Source: Eremophila alpestris peregrina (Eukaryota; Chordata; Aves; Passeriformes; Alaudidae). From it: DNA of 64,000 nt. The position numbers and the translations under genes were made by a program. Below, one piece after another: positions 11,736 through 24,475 of this stretch. The notes beneath the pieces were generated by a model. The model did not search any database. It had not been told where the DNA came from and saw only the letters and a program-made list of their open reading frames with translations. Positions within the stretch are counted from its first letter, which is position 1, and the number at the start of each line of letters is the position of its first letter. The stretch is from contig WMCF01000012.1 in the NCBI GenBank assembly GCA_009792885.1, positions 12,141,447 through 12,205,446 on the forward strand, written 5' to 3'.

Positions 11736-14124
11736 TTTATTTAAACACCAAAAGAAGATGCTTCTTTTTTATCTAAACTTCTCACGCAACTGCACGCAAA
11801 CTCAATTTCATACTCAGGTTCTATGAGGTGTGGCGAACACCTGCAGCATTTTCCCCTTAATCTTAGCCATGAATAATAAGAAGGAGAATTAGACCCAGTG
11901 CTCCTAAGAATCATCTGTGAAATATGACCTCTTTGTGTTGCTTTTTAAGTCAATCAGATCACTTCCCTTAATTTCTGTGCAAGAAATTTTGTGTTTATGA
12001 TTAGAAACACAAGTACTGTACCAAAGAAGAAAGTTTAAAAATTACAGAGTACAAAGAATGCAGGGGTTATGTTTCAGATTCCATTAATTTGGATAAAATC
12101 TTATAAGAAAATTAAAAATAAATATTAACCAAAAAATCTCAAAGAAAGTCCCAAGTCAAACACAAAAAACCCCAGAATGTATGGACAGAACTTTCTTTAT
12201 TTGGGGACAGAATTATTTGGTATGATTTCTTATGTGAGAGTCTAAAATAAAGGTGTTTCAAAAGGTGTCACCATTCTACACTAGTGTACAAGGACATTTG
12301 AAATGTCTCTGGACAGCTGAGATGCTGAAAACAGATTACGTCAGAACAGCACTCTGCTCTGATTTTCAGAGACATGTGAAGAGCTCTTTGCACTGCTTTC
12401 TTTTAAGCTGTATAAATAAGGGTAAGTTCAATTTTCAAAAGGGTCTTTAAGTTCCTTGTATTCTAAATCTTCTTCAAGTTTCCAACATAACTTTTTTTGC
12501 AAATTCATTGTGGTGCCTGGAACATGAAGCTTACACTTCTCTTTCTCCTTGTCTCTATATATGCTGACTGTGTAATCACTGAGGATGTTGTAATGTAAAC
12601 TGTTCAATACTAAATACTTCTAGCACAAAATAGACAACTTTCTAACCTGTTGAGAAGAAAATATAACTTAATAAAGAACAGTTAATATACACCCGATGGG
12701 TGTTTTAATAAGGCTATTTCCAGGAGATCAGAAATATTTCACTTTGGAAGAGTCATATGGAGTCAAAATGCAACTGAAGCATCCATAGCCAATGAAAGCA
12801 ACAGCTGAGGAAAGTAGGGAAGAACACATCACAGAGACCCAGCTTGATGTAACCATGGTGAGTAAGGTTAAAATGAGCAATGGGCTGTCTCACAGTAACA
12901 CATCTTGAAAGGAAAGCAACATCTTGGAAATCTTGGTTGTTAAACAAGGTAGTCTCTTGATTTAAAGAGTATTCTGACATGTGAAGAATATTCTTCTTCA
13001 AGTGAGAGCAAAAGGGGATGAATTTTTTGTGACTTCTCACTGTCTTTTAATATCTGAGTGTTTAAAAATTATGACTGTATTTTTTTAAACTGCCCTAGAA
13101 ACAAAAAGTAGTGTGGGGCTATAGAGCAGTTCCATAGTTGCAGTATGAGGACTGCAGTATAACACAACAGGCAATTCTCTTCCTTCTCTCACCTGGTTTG
13201 CACAGGAAAGTAAATATGCTCACTTAAAGTTCACTGGTGGGACAGTATGAACTATCAAGAGAATCTTTGAATGGACTAAATAAAATCTCAGCTTAGTTTA
13301 CCTTTTCCTATGGGATAGCCTAAAGAAGAAGAGAAGCCTGTTTAGCTATAATCTTTCTTTTAGCAATGAGTATACTTAGTGAAAACTCTACTGCTTTGGG
13401 ACTGACATATTCTGACAGAGGCAGTTATAAGAGAGTGGAAGGAAATGCATAGCAGAAGCTCAAACACTGAGTTAACTCACATTAGATAAGTAGATAATTA
13501 GATAATTAATTAGATAATTCAGATATCAAATAAATAAAATTTGGTCAATATATATTCAAAGTAATAAGGTTAAGACCCTCCATAACTTCAGAACAAACTT
13601 AATTCTTCCTAAAACTAAGCTAAAGTCATAGTGTTAGCTCTCCCAGTACAACTCATCCTGACATTTCTTACTTGTCCCATGACTTACTAGCATAGGTTTG
13701 AATGGCAGTTCCATAATCTAATAATTGGAAGTGATAGCTATTCCTATAAAGGCTACATTTTATTTCCTATAAAAGAAAAAAAATTGAAAAACAGGTTTAA
13801 AAGTAACGTTCTAGAGTGTTGTTTCCAAAATCCTGATTGGCTTGTTCTCCACAGCAAGCAGGTAATTATCCTCACTAAATAACATAAAAACATGCACCAT
13901 AATTTAAGAAATAATAACACTAATACTGGGGAAGTTAGTCTACCTAATAATAGCACTTTCTGCATAATTCTTGTCATTTCAAGTTACTTATTTCTAGTGC
14001 TTTTATCAAGTTCTATTCTTTATATGTTTTCACCTGACATACCTGGACTTGTAGAAAAATATTTTAAAAATTAAATAAAAAATTAAAAAAGTTTACAGGT
14101 TCTCAAAAATTTGTCCTATCCCCT
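11736..14124. other. Unique AT-rich DNA, no gene seen
   Basis: No coding or RNA gene is recognised over about 2.4 kb. Open frames of up to 95 codons (12753-13040, minus) have no domain. Near 13480-13525 there are several overlapping copies of the word TTAGATAATT. Confidence 0.55.
14120..14124. repeat. Target-site duplication, left copy
   Basis: CCCCT immediately outside the left end of the solo LTR. It matches 14784-14788 exactly. Confidence 0.88.
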
Positions 14125-14233
14125 TGTCAGGGTCCGCAGCAGCCTGCAGAGTCCTGATAGGTTCTTTTAGGGGATCTCAGAGTGCAAAAGACACATCACA
14201 GGGACAAACCAGTTTAAATCATCAACAATGCAC

Positions 14234-14239
14234 TTTATT
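14234..14239 (-). terminator. Poly-A signal of the solo LTR (AATAAA)
   Basis: The minus strand carries AATAAA inside ACTAAATAAAGTGCATTG, about 110 bp before the LTR 3' end. This is the expected place for the R-region polyadenylation signal. Confidence 0.75.
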
Positions 14240-14420
14240 TAGTGCCAACAACAGTATGCTATAGTGGGAGAGAAAAGGAAAAGAGAGAAAGAGAGAGAGA
14301 AAAGAGGGGAAAGGGATCGATAGCTACCACAGAAAAGAGCGGAATCCTAGAGGCGATGTGCCCATAGATGCGTCTTCCTTCCATGGGGTGCGCACGGGGA
14401 TGGGTCCCGATGTTCACAGT

Positions 14421-14428
14421 CTTTATAG
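14421..14428 (-). promoter_or_regulatory. TATA box of the solo LTR
   Basis: The minus strand reads CTATAAAG here, about 355 bp from the LTR 5' end and about 190 bp before the poly-A signal. Position and spacing suit an LTR promoter. Whether it is active cannot be told from sequence. Confidence 0.65.
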
Positions 14429-14783
14429 ATCTTCTGGAAGTGAGGGGCATTTGGCCAAGGTGGGGGTAGCTTGGCTGCACAGGGTTGCCATTGTTCTTTG
14501 TTCATTTGTGGCTCCCAAAACCAGCTGCACCTGGCCATGGTATGGTGTGGGCAGTGCAGTGGTTGGGGTCGTTCCGACCAACACAACAGGAACAGAACAA
14601 ACCAGGGCAAACATCAGCCAGTCCATTGTTCCCAGTCTCTGGTCCAGTGAGCACACCTGCAAATTCTGTCAGGCTTTTCTCCCCCCCCCGGACAGGCCAG
14701 AACCTCGGAGTCTGGGGTCTCAGCCCTAGAGACCCTTGGAGATAGTTGTGAGGCAAGTGAGGGATCTCAGACTGACTCTGACA

Positions 14784-14788
14784 CCCCT
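14784..14788. repeat. Target-site duplication, right copy
   Basis: CCCCT immediately outside the right end of the solo LTR. It matches 14120-14124 exactly. Confidence 0.88.
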
Positions 14789-17700
14789 ATGCCCAAAAAG
14801 CACTCTTGCAGAAAAATATTCATCTTGAATTTCTTAAACTTCTATTTCTATTAAACTTTGCGTACATTTTACCAGAGTTCAGAGCTTTGGAATTCAGGAA
14901 ATGGCTGGAAAAAATCCCACAGTAATAATAAAAAATACACTGCAGGCAATATGTTAGTATTTTTTTTTTTTTTTTAATATGTGATATTTTCTGTTACAAA
15001 TTGCACTAAACTCAGTGAAGCTGGTGATACAACAAAATGCAGTCAGCTATGCAGAGGGTGACTTACACTTTGGAACTACATACCCTGAGATTTTGACAGT
15101 ATTTCTGAGACACAGTGACCAGGGTGTTGGGAGCTGAACCATGTGCTCATTTTTTTTATCTCAGATACGTATCATTTGAAAATCACCTGAACTGTGAGCA
15201 TCTTTCTTAACAATGATGGCATTGACTCATGATGTCTGAGTCAGGGATTTCAGGCAACAATTGTCTCTTCAGATTTTTAGGACTTCCAAAATTTATCCTG
15301 AACAAAGAACAGGTATCTTTATATAAATGAGTATCTTTTCTGGTCCATCACAGGTTCTATCCACATATATATACACAGATTAGAGATTCATGGTTGTATA
15401 GTGAAAACTTAAACTGAACTTCTAATCTCCTTATTGCATAGATCATATTTTTTTCAGGAGTGGCTAATTTGTTTAACTGCCTAAAACACAGATATGGATA
15501 GGCATCATTTAAATCCCACCCAGCCATTTTCTATTTTTAGCCAGGACTTCCACTGATACCTGAATACCACCGATTTTTTTAACCACCTGATTTTTCAAAC
15601 ATCTGCTTTTCCAAGTTAAAAATCAAAACAAAGGCAAACTTTATATTTTGAAATGTGTTAATTTCTGGAAAATTACAGGATTCAAATGTAGTGTGATTCT
15701 GTCCCAAAAGTGGTGTGATCAAAAGACCTGCAATATGCACAGATGCATTCTAAGACCATTATGCCTAGAAGAAGCCAGAGAATCAGAAGGTCTATACGAA
15801 TACAATTTGTTTAAACATCCCTGCACCAAAAAATGCTAAGAATTGATGATGCTCAGAAATGAAGGAAAAAAACTGTTACAGCTCTGAGCTGTTCCCTGCA
15901 ACTGAATCTGCAGTTTGGTGTTTAGGCACAAGATTATAAAACAACATTAGCAGCCGTTGGAAAACAGGGGCTGGGACAATAAACGACATCTACAAGTATT
16001 ATGTGCTCAGTAAAATTTCCCACTATAGAACAGTATTTTAGTTCTCTTGGGCCTATTTCATGGAATTTGAGTTGATTATATCGTTTTTATGGGTCTCATA
16101 GAGCCTATGAAAGAAATGTTTGAAAACCAAATTTTTGTATTAAAGAGCAAAGGCAGGTTTATAGTATTTTCATTATACCATATTTTACTTATTAATCAAG
16201 TATTTTTTTTCATTTTATCCATGAGCTATAAGAAAAAATAAAGCATGTTTTGATGTTGATAATTTTAATGGAATGGATACTTTATTTATTATAGAAAAAT
16301 ATTCCCCTAAAAGAAACTAGGTTGTTCTGCACAAATACATAAAGGAATACTTTTCAAATAATATGCATTTCAGTTCTCAAAGCAAAGAACTAGCGAATGT
16401 GTTTTAAAGTAGGTGCTTTCAAACCATTGTGGTTAAACAACTTTTCTTAAATCAAGCATGCAAACCATTGCATTCAACCTCTTACAAACACTTTTATAAA
16501 GCATTGCTACTGCCTATATATTTGAAAAGCTATCACAGTAATGTACAATGATATTACAGTTTCCAGGTGAATGGATTACTGAGAAAAAGGTAACCATTCT
16601 GAAAGAACAGAATGTTTCCATCCATGCATCTGAACTAATATTAACACTGGAGGGAGTGATTATTTTTTCAATGCTTAATTTTTACTGATTTTAAACTGAG
16701 CTTTTTCAGTGATTTTCAACAGATTTAGAATCTCAGGATTACCTGACAGGTGTTGCAGGTCAAGTCTCTCTTGTAAGTCAAGTTTTCAGTTGACAAACCC
16801 AATGACTTTGAGAATATCTACATGGCTGAACAGTTTTTAGGTTTCCCATCCACCTTTATCTAGTCAGGTTTAAGTTGGGAGATCATCTGGAAACTGTACA
16901 GGAAGGCTTTTTGCATTCGGAAAATAATTCTGGATGTTAAAGGAGAAAAATATTCTTTTTCTTGGCCTTAATGTTCTTAAACATACTGCTTAGTAACAAA
17001 TTCAGCAGACTTCTGCTTTAGGCAAATACTTTAATAGTACTTTTCAACTCTTTTACAGTCTTAAAAGTGAAGTATATTAAACATAATGGAATATATAAAT
17101 ACTTATGGTTATTGTAGTTGCCTGATATTAATAATTTATATCTTAAGATACAAATCATGAATGAAATTTTTAATTATTTATTAACAGTAGCCCACTAATG
17201 AGAGGCTACCAACAATGTTCAAAACAAGACAGAGTGTATATTAATAATCTATGAAAATATAGACATCACACTGCTAGCTATTTCTGCTTCAGAGATTAAA
17301 GTTTAGTTTCATTAAAATGTGTGCCACAAATTGAGATGCTCTTTCTTAATTCTTAACGCCTACATTTTTCCCTATTGATGACTGACAGAAGATAAAACTA
17401 AGCTTCAGTTTAGAGAACTGCAGATGACTTCTTTCCTCCTGTCCAGTCCTAATACAGTTGTAATTTATATTGATGCAGACTTCATTTTTTTCCGGTAATT
17501 CTGACCCGAGCTAACATTTTTCAAGAGCATCTGCCAAAATCTGTTGACTTTTATGCTGATTGGTGTAAAATGTAGAATTTACAAACCATTGAGAAATCAT
17601 TCGATGCCACGCACTGCAATTAAGAAGAAGTCAAGCAATAATAAAATCCAATTAACTGTATGTCTACATTTAAATTTTTCATGGTATAGTCAGAAAAAAG

Positions 17701-20700
17701 AATATAAAGTCAAGAGCAATAGTTTAGCAGAACTGAGCTTGGGACAGTTAGGGGAATAAGAAAGCATAAGCATAAGACAGCCCTCCTTCTCTGCCTCCAT
17801 ATAATTTCTTAATTTCCCTAGCCATTGTAATTAAGTTGCTAATAAATTTGTTCATAGATTTAATATTCAGTGACAATTATGGGTCATAAACTGAAATAAA
17901 ATCTAATGCAATGGATTTGTAACTTGTAAAAAGCCCCTTACTTTGTCATCTAGTCAACCATATTGAATTTTTTTTTTATTATTATTTTTTTTCAGTGTGT
18001 TTTTTTCCTCCCTGAAGGGAAAGATTGCTGTTTAGAAAAAGATTTAAACTTTAGCCCCCCACATATTAAGTGGAATTAATGATCTATTTGCTTAGACACC
18101 ATATATTACTTGTAGTTTATCCATCCACTGGGTAAACGATAGGCACTACTTGGTCACAATGATAGATTTGAATGCAGGCTGGGACATCAATCAGTGCTGG
18201 CAACTGATTAGTTGTTTGTGTCTTTGACAAGCTCTTCCATCTCACTGAATGAAAGCTTGCTGATTGCTCTCACTTCTCTCCACATTCATTGCCCTCCACT
18301 GCCACTATATTATATGGTTAATGCTGATGGTGGAAATCCTCCTTGACAGCTAACACTGAATATCTTCCCTTCCCTTATCATTACATATACACTATTCTGT
18401 GTTCCTTTAAGGACTAGAATTTCTAAGTGAGGTCATCTATGCTATTAGATATAAGAGAGCTGACACAGTAAGGCTGGGACCTGCTGATGAGATAGATTTT
18501 GTGTATGAGGAAAGAAAAGTAAAAGAGGTTGCATAACAGCAATATATGTGTCTGACTGCTCACAATTTAAGATCTGGTTATTGAATGCATGCAAATTGTG
18601 AGTAAGAAGGTAAAATTCTCAAAATGGAAACAGTTGGAAGGCTCTGCAGCAGGGTAGCTGAACATGAGGTTAAAGGCACACTGGGAAATTCAGTCTCTTT
18701 CTGTGGCCAACAGCAAAGTGCTGGAATCTTGCCGGAGATTTTCTAAGTTGTTCAGTAGACCTAGTTGATCCCTACCAACTAACAGTATCTAAAAGTTTTA
18801 ATCTTTGACAGTAATAGACTAGATTTAAAAGACAACTTCAGCATCACTGCCTTATCATTATATTTGCTTTTCTGCAACAGATGGGGAGAATACATTAGCT
18901 GAAGTATTTGAGGAAGTACAGAAAATATGAATGTTGACTTTCATGACATCCAACATTGTCTGGCATATGTTTGACATGTGTGATTAAGCATCAGGAGGAC
19001 TGGAACAGCAGTAAAGCAGATCAGTGATGCTTTAATCAGTTCTAAAGTGCACACTGAGGACAGGACAAAAGCAACATGCTTTGAAGAGTCTTTTGGTGCT
19101 TCTTAATAAGAGATACAAAGTGAGTATTTACACCTGTCTTATACAATAACAAATATTTGATGAAAGGTAAGTGAGGATTTTTAGTTATGGTTAAGGGGGT
19201 TTTTGTGTTGTTGTTTTGCTTGTTTTGGTGGTTTTTTTAAAATTGTTTTCCTAAGATAATCTTTCCAAATATGACTCAGATACAAAAAACTGAATACTGT
19301 TTTACATATGAAAAACTAGATGATAATGATGGATACATTATTAGAAAGAAATACAGATGTTATTGTACATGGTAGAGTATCTATGTAAAGCCAGTTGTAA
19401 AAAAAAAAGAAATAAAGTTAACCGTATCGCTTAGCAGCACGTGTCAATTTTCTGAAGGTAAATAATATTTCATTTGTCAGAGGGGAAAACTGAAGGGGGA
19501 AATGGAGAGAGGATCTCCCCATGCATCTAAAGTCATGCAAATAAATGCATGAATTGTCAGTATAACTAAATAATAATTTAATAAAAGAACACTATCAGAC
19601 CTGTATTCCTGCTTTATTGGGGAATAGATACACATGGAAAACATAGCTGTGATTAATGGTCTTTCTTATTCCAGGCACACGCTGAAAACCAAACCTAGTC
19701 CTCAAGTCACTTTTGCAGACATTCCCCACCTCCTGCTCTGACTTTTCTTTGCTATTCTGCTTGCCCTACTAGGTATGTTAGAAAGGATGGTCTCTGCAAA
19801 GGGAAAGCTATTTGATGCTGATTTCTGATTTGCCACGGTTCTTTTTAGTGTATTAGATAATTGGAGGCTATATAGCCCGTCAGAGTAGATTTTCTAGCTA
19901 GCAGATGGATTTATACAGACATCCAGTGTGATGAGATGGTTGGACAGAGTCATTTTCTCTGGTTCATGCAAGCTCTGACAGAGGGTCAGGAAAATAAACA
20001 GTATGACTGTAAGAGCTTTGGAATATCAGACACCATTTGGTAAAGAAACAAAACAATAGAGACTGACAAGATCAGTAGTGCAGCCAAGTGAGTTATGGTT
20101 CAGAAAAACATAGGCTCTTGTCCTGTATCCATTAAATGAACACCAGTAACAGCCCATGTCATTCTTACTTGTGCTTTATTACCCAGCTGCAGTCAAGGAA
20201 TTCAAACACCATGCTTTGCTGTAAGTTTGCAGATTTATCTTTAAAGAAACCAATGGCAATGTTTTTATACCAGACATTATTTGCCACATTGTATATTTCA
20301 GATTTTACCTGAATCAATATTGAATCAGTATGCAAAGGGTCAGACTATCTACATTTTTGCACAGAAGTTCCTTAAAATGTCAGACATGTTTATGTCTATC
20401 TAGAATGTGATTGTGTCTGTGAAATAAAGTAATTACTGGACCTATGTTGCAGCACAATATATTTAATTTTAATGTCATTTATGGACTACTGTTTGCAGAT
20501 TATTAAAAACATTGCCTATACATACATATCTGAGTAAGGAAAACAGTACTACATCCTCTTTATTTCCAACTTTGTTTTAATTATCATTTTTCTCTAGTCT
20601 CTTTCATTTAAATGGGAATTTATGGCCTTGAATTTAGATTTCCTGTTGGATTAAGATGAAACAATGTTAAAGATACTTACCAGCTCTTTCAAAGCCTGGC

Positions 20701-23700
20701 TAAGATTTCAAAAATATTAGAACAAAGGACAGAAAACATTTCTTCTCTTCAGTATCACCTCATGGGCCCCCTATTTAATAGCGTGCATTTATTAACCTGG
20801 TTTTATGGAATGCTCAATGTTGTCATATCATGAAGCTTCTTTGGTATCATATTTTAGACATTTGACTTAAAACTCAACTGTTTTTATGGAATATTGCGGA
20901 GGATTAAGTATTGGAAAACTATATTTAGAATGGATCTTTTCCAGGAAGTGATCTACATTTTATTGTTTTTACACTCTATGCAGAATGCTCAAAAAAATTT
21001 TTACTTCTATAAAAAACTAAATAATAATATACAGTTACTACTGGAAAAGAAGACGAATGCAAACATTTTAAAGATTTAACACAAAGGAACATATAATTTT
21101 GGAGTGCAAATATACCTTTCATAAGCTAGTTATCAAGATAGTGTTTTCATTCTAGCTTGGGGTCTAAAATGAACCATTAGAAAATATTTTTCACTTATGC
21201 ATAAAACAAAAATTCTTGACAATTGGGTTGAGCCTGTATTTTCACCTTGTGTTTCTATTTATTCTTGATCACTAAAAATAGATTGGACGAAGGTAAAAAA
21301 ATATATGTATATATAAATATATCTTTACAGCACAAAACCAACATCTATAGCTTAGGTCAAAAATATTACAATGACAATTTTCTTTAAAAGAAGCAGTGCA
21401 CCGGAACTATGTAACATTTGACAAGGTAATGAACAAACGACTATCTCTTTGGGAAGACTGGTGAAGATGTGAATTTTGAAAACTTTTGATATAGTTTAAT
21501 AGTTTCGCTCTTAGTTTATGCTTTGACTGAAACTGGTCTTCAACCTCTCACAGAGACATGCCCTTTAAAAATGCTTATTGCTGCAGTAGAGACATGAGCA
21601 CTGAAAAGCAATGAACCAGATCTTATTCCTGTAAAAGTTGCTGGGAATGCTGTCACTGAGTTCACTGAAAGTAACTTTAGCCATCATGAATAGTCATATA
21701 TGCCAATGAACACTGAAACTGGATTGCAACACAAGTTATTTGGGATAACCTTTTAAAGAGTTGCAGCAGCTGAAACTCCCTATGTTCTAATTTACAACTG
21801 AAATTAGTATGTCAAATAGGGAACGTCAGAAAGCAGAGTAGCAAGCCGTACTGTTGCAAGTTTTATACAGTAGATTCAAGCTATTTTATGTGAAAGACAC
21901 ATCCCTTCTTTAAAGCTTCCATGAACAAATTAAACACAGTATGAAAATGCTTTCTAAAAGTTAACCAGCTTTGCCATGGGCTACAAAAAAAAAGGCCAGT
22001 AGAAGTTTACTTTCCCATAGTGTAATCAGTAAGTTATTGCACATGATGCATGTGACAATCCAATGAAAATTAACCCCCATGTGTTTATTCAGGACAACAG
22101 CTTTGCCATAGCTCCTTGAGTCTCTAATGTAAATCAACCAGATCATAGGAACTCTAGCTATGGGCTTTGATATTCAGCTAGATTCTGGAATATTATTATA
22201 AGGAAATGTCCCAATTTCAATGGAATTAACTCTCTGAGTACAGTTTATTTTGAAAAGGCATCTCATTCTAGCAATACCTTTCCTGTGTCATTTTCCTCAC
22301 TGGGGACAAATCACAGACAACTGCAGCACTCACCTCCTGCTCCTTCAAACACAGAGATTTGCCATTGGTATGAGACATATTTTGAATCAAACATTGCAAC
22401 ATCCAAGCCTATACTTTCCTAAATCCTCCTGCTTGTCAGATATCCAGCTGTGCTAATGTGAGAATTTTCAGAAGCTGTCCATAAGAAAAGGATTGTTTCA
22501 GAAACATCTTTATATGCAAACTAACTGCACTGCATAAAGAAAAACAAAAGAAGTGCCTATATTGACCTTGTCTGCCTTCTCTGTGCTGCATATATATTTC
22601 AAACTTTTATCCTGTATCATTAAACACATTAAAAATTCTGATAGCATTAACAAAGGAAGAAGAGGTAATTTTTTTTAAAGGCAGACAATACTTCTATTCA
22701 ACAAACATTTTTATTGGGAATGATTTCTCTTATAAAATACCATAATTTAAATGTGATGATAAACACTTTTAAAATGGAAGATAATTATCAAGGAGGACGT
22801 GGGAAGATCAAAAATTATTAGCAAAAAATACATTCTTAAGGACACCTGCTTGTGCTTTTGAAAAGTTTTATACATTTGTAGTCTTTTCATATCCTTAATT
22901 TATGGAAGGACAGATAACAGATGTCATTTGATGAGGGGATTTGGGTAGTGTATACAATGAACAGTCCAGAAAAAAATCATTCTAGTCACACAGACAAAAT
23001 TATGGATTTTTTTCTCCTCTTTTAATGGCATGGAAAACATTTAGCAATGGCCATTCAGTGTTGAAAGGAGATCAAAAGCTAACAAAATAGCTGACAAACG
23101 TCACAGGACATCTTTCTTGTATTTGAAGACAATCTTTTCTCCCTGGTCTGGGTCAGAGGCCTGGCTAGTTCTGTTAAGGGCAGAGCCTGCTGATACCTAA
23201 GCTCAAGGTCAGGTTTCTATGCAGATTAGCCATATGCAAACCACCTCATCAAAACTGCACAGGGAGCACACCTGAAACTGACACCAGTTAATGCTGCTTC
23301 AAAGAAAGCTACAAAATTCAAAGGAATTTAGAGAGAGAAAGAATTAAGAGAGTAACTTCTGTTGACTCAAAAGCTTCTGAGTGCATCTAAGTGTTACCAA
23401 ATAGAAATGATAAAGCAGGCTTCCTGACAAAGCTGTTCTCCATGAAAAAACAGCTTTTGGAACTGTGTATTGTTTTAGAAGGGGTAAAGTGCATATGTTT
23501 GACATTAGAGTTTAAAACTATAACATTCTTTGAGAATTTCTTTGAGAAAAGAATTGGATTGGTGATGAGCTGTTTTCATTCATGCTTCTATAAAAAGGTC
23601 AGTGTGGCTCTCAAGTTATTGTCTCCTGTAAACATGTATTTAGTAAACCTCAGGCTGAAGAGGTTAAGATGAATCCAACTTACTAAACAATGATATTTTA

Positions 23701-23879
23701 TGTGAAAAGGTGGCATAACTCCCCGATAAAACTAGCAGCACACATGACCAGATACCTGTGCATCTCTCTCAAAGTACAAATTCTGTATTCAGTACATAGA
23801 TGCAGGCTCACTTCATTAAATTGCTGAAGATGATTTTTCTATTGCCATACTCCAACAGGAAGATAATGCTGCTTCTCAT
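14789..23879. other. About 9 kb of unique AT-rich DNA, no gene seen
   Basis: This is the longest quiet stretch in the window. No exon, RNA gene or confident transposon is recognised. Low-complexity spots include T runs at 14961-14975 and 17968-18008 and a T/G-rich patch at 19190-19245. Open frames are mostly 60-90 codons and without features. A short match to the first 20 or so bases of U6 snRNA near 19422 does not continue and was rejected. Conserved regulatory elements could lie here, but a single sequence cannot show conservation. Confidence 0.55.
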
Positions 23880-24140
23880 CATGGATCCACAAGGTTATGG
23901 GTTACAAGGAACCTCCAGAGATCACCTAACCTAACTCTTTGCTCATAACAGGTCTAATTGGATACAGAGTCTCCAGATCTTGGTGTTCTGAGTCATGAGT
24001 ACCTCCAGTGATGTACATGTTACAATGTCTCTGAGTACTAGTTCCCTTATTTGATTGATCATGGCAAAAAGTGCTTTCCTTACAGCTCATTGAAATTTAT
24101 CAGAAAGTCTCAGACTTCTCATTGTCTCTTGTTTAGTGGA
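23880..24140 (-). mobile_element. CR1 LINE 3' end fragment, old
   Basis: On the minus strand the order is that of a CR1 tail: a 'ggagactctgtatccaatt' block, a 'gacctgttatgagcaa' block, then 'aggtgatctctggaggttcc' and 'aacccataaccttgtgg' near the end. Many substitutions are present, more than in the copies at 6.7 or 50-51 kb, so this is probably an older insertion. The 5' limit is uncertain and similarity may extend to about 24200. Confidence 0.75.
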
Positions 24141-24475
24141 CTTGTGGAGTTTCAGTTGGAGTCTGGCTTCATCTTCTCTGGGTTCTCCAACTAGGTAGTA
24201 ACAGACACGTATCAGGTATACTAGAAGCCATCTTTCCTGCAAGGGGAGCCAGCCAAGCTCTCTCAGATTTTATCTCTTTTGATCCTGAGGGCATTAACAG
24301 GCCTTACTGGCCCTGAACAGTTTCATCTGGGGCCCTTGGGACCCCTATCCAAGTGCCCAGGTGTGTGCAAGAATGATTGCCTCATCTCTCAAATATGTAT
24401 TCATCTCAGTCTTTCTTTAAGTTTCCCAAGACTGGTGATAGAGTATCTAAGATCCAGAGGAGGTGGAAGTTAATG
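24141..24475. other. Possible unclassified repeat next to a CR1 tail
   Basis: Beyond the CR1 fragment the sequence becomes more GC-rich and repeat-like, with 'aggccttactggccctgaacag', 'ggggcccttgggacccc' and similar words at 24290-24360. It may be a diverged LTR piece or an older LINE. I cannot name a family. The 64-codon frame at 24279-24473 has no domain. Confidence 0.35.

Larger units (their letters stand above)
14125..14783 (-). mobile_element. Solitary LTR of an endogenous retrovirus, intact with target-site duplication
   Basis: On the minus strand the element starts TGTCAGAGTC and ends GGACCCTGACA, so both ends share the inverted TGTCAG/CTGACA pair expected of an LTR. Its length is 659 bp. 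The 5 bp on each outer side are identical (CCCCT at 14120-14124 and at 14784-14788), which is a perfect target-site duplication; 5 bp is the size usual for ERVL-type elements. A TATA box and a poly-A signal lie in the right order (listed separately), giving a plausible U3-R-U5 layout. A GC-rich U3 and a purine-rich tract at 14270-14315 stand out from the AT-rich surroundings. The open frames of 70-123 codons over 14259-14756 lie in several frames of the LTR and are not genes. No internal viral genes remain: the state expected after recombination between two LTRs. Confidence 0.93.

Noticed and set aside
14259..14756. Cluster of frames of 73-123 codons on both strands.
   Set aside because: All lie inside the solo LTR, where GC-rich composition lengthens frames. 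None resembles a viral or host protein.
19422..19450. Possible U6 snRNA start (CGCTTAGCAGCACGTGTC resembles the U6 5' end).
   Set aside because: Only about 20 bases match loosely; the following sequence does not resemble the rest of U6.
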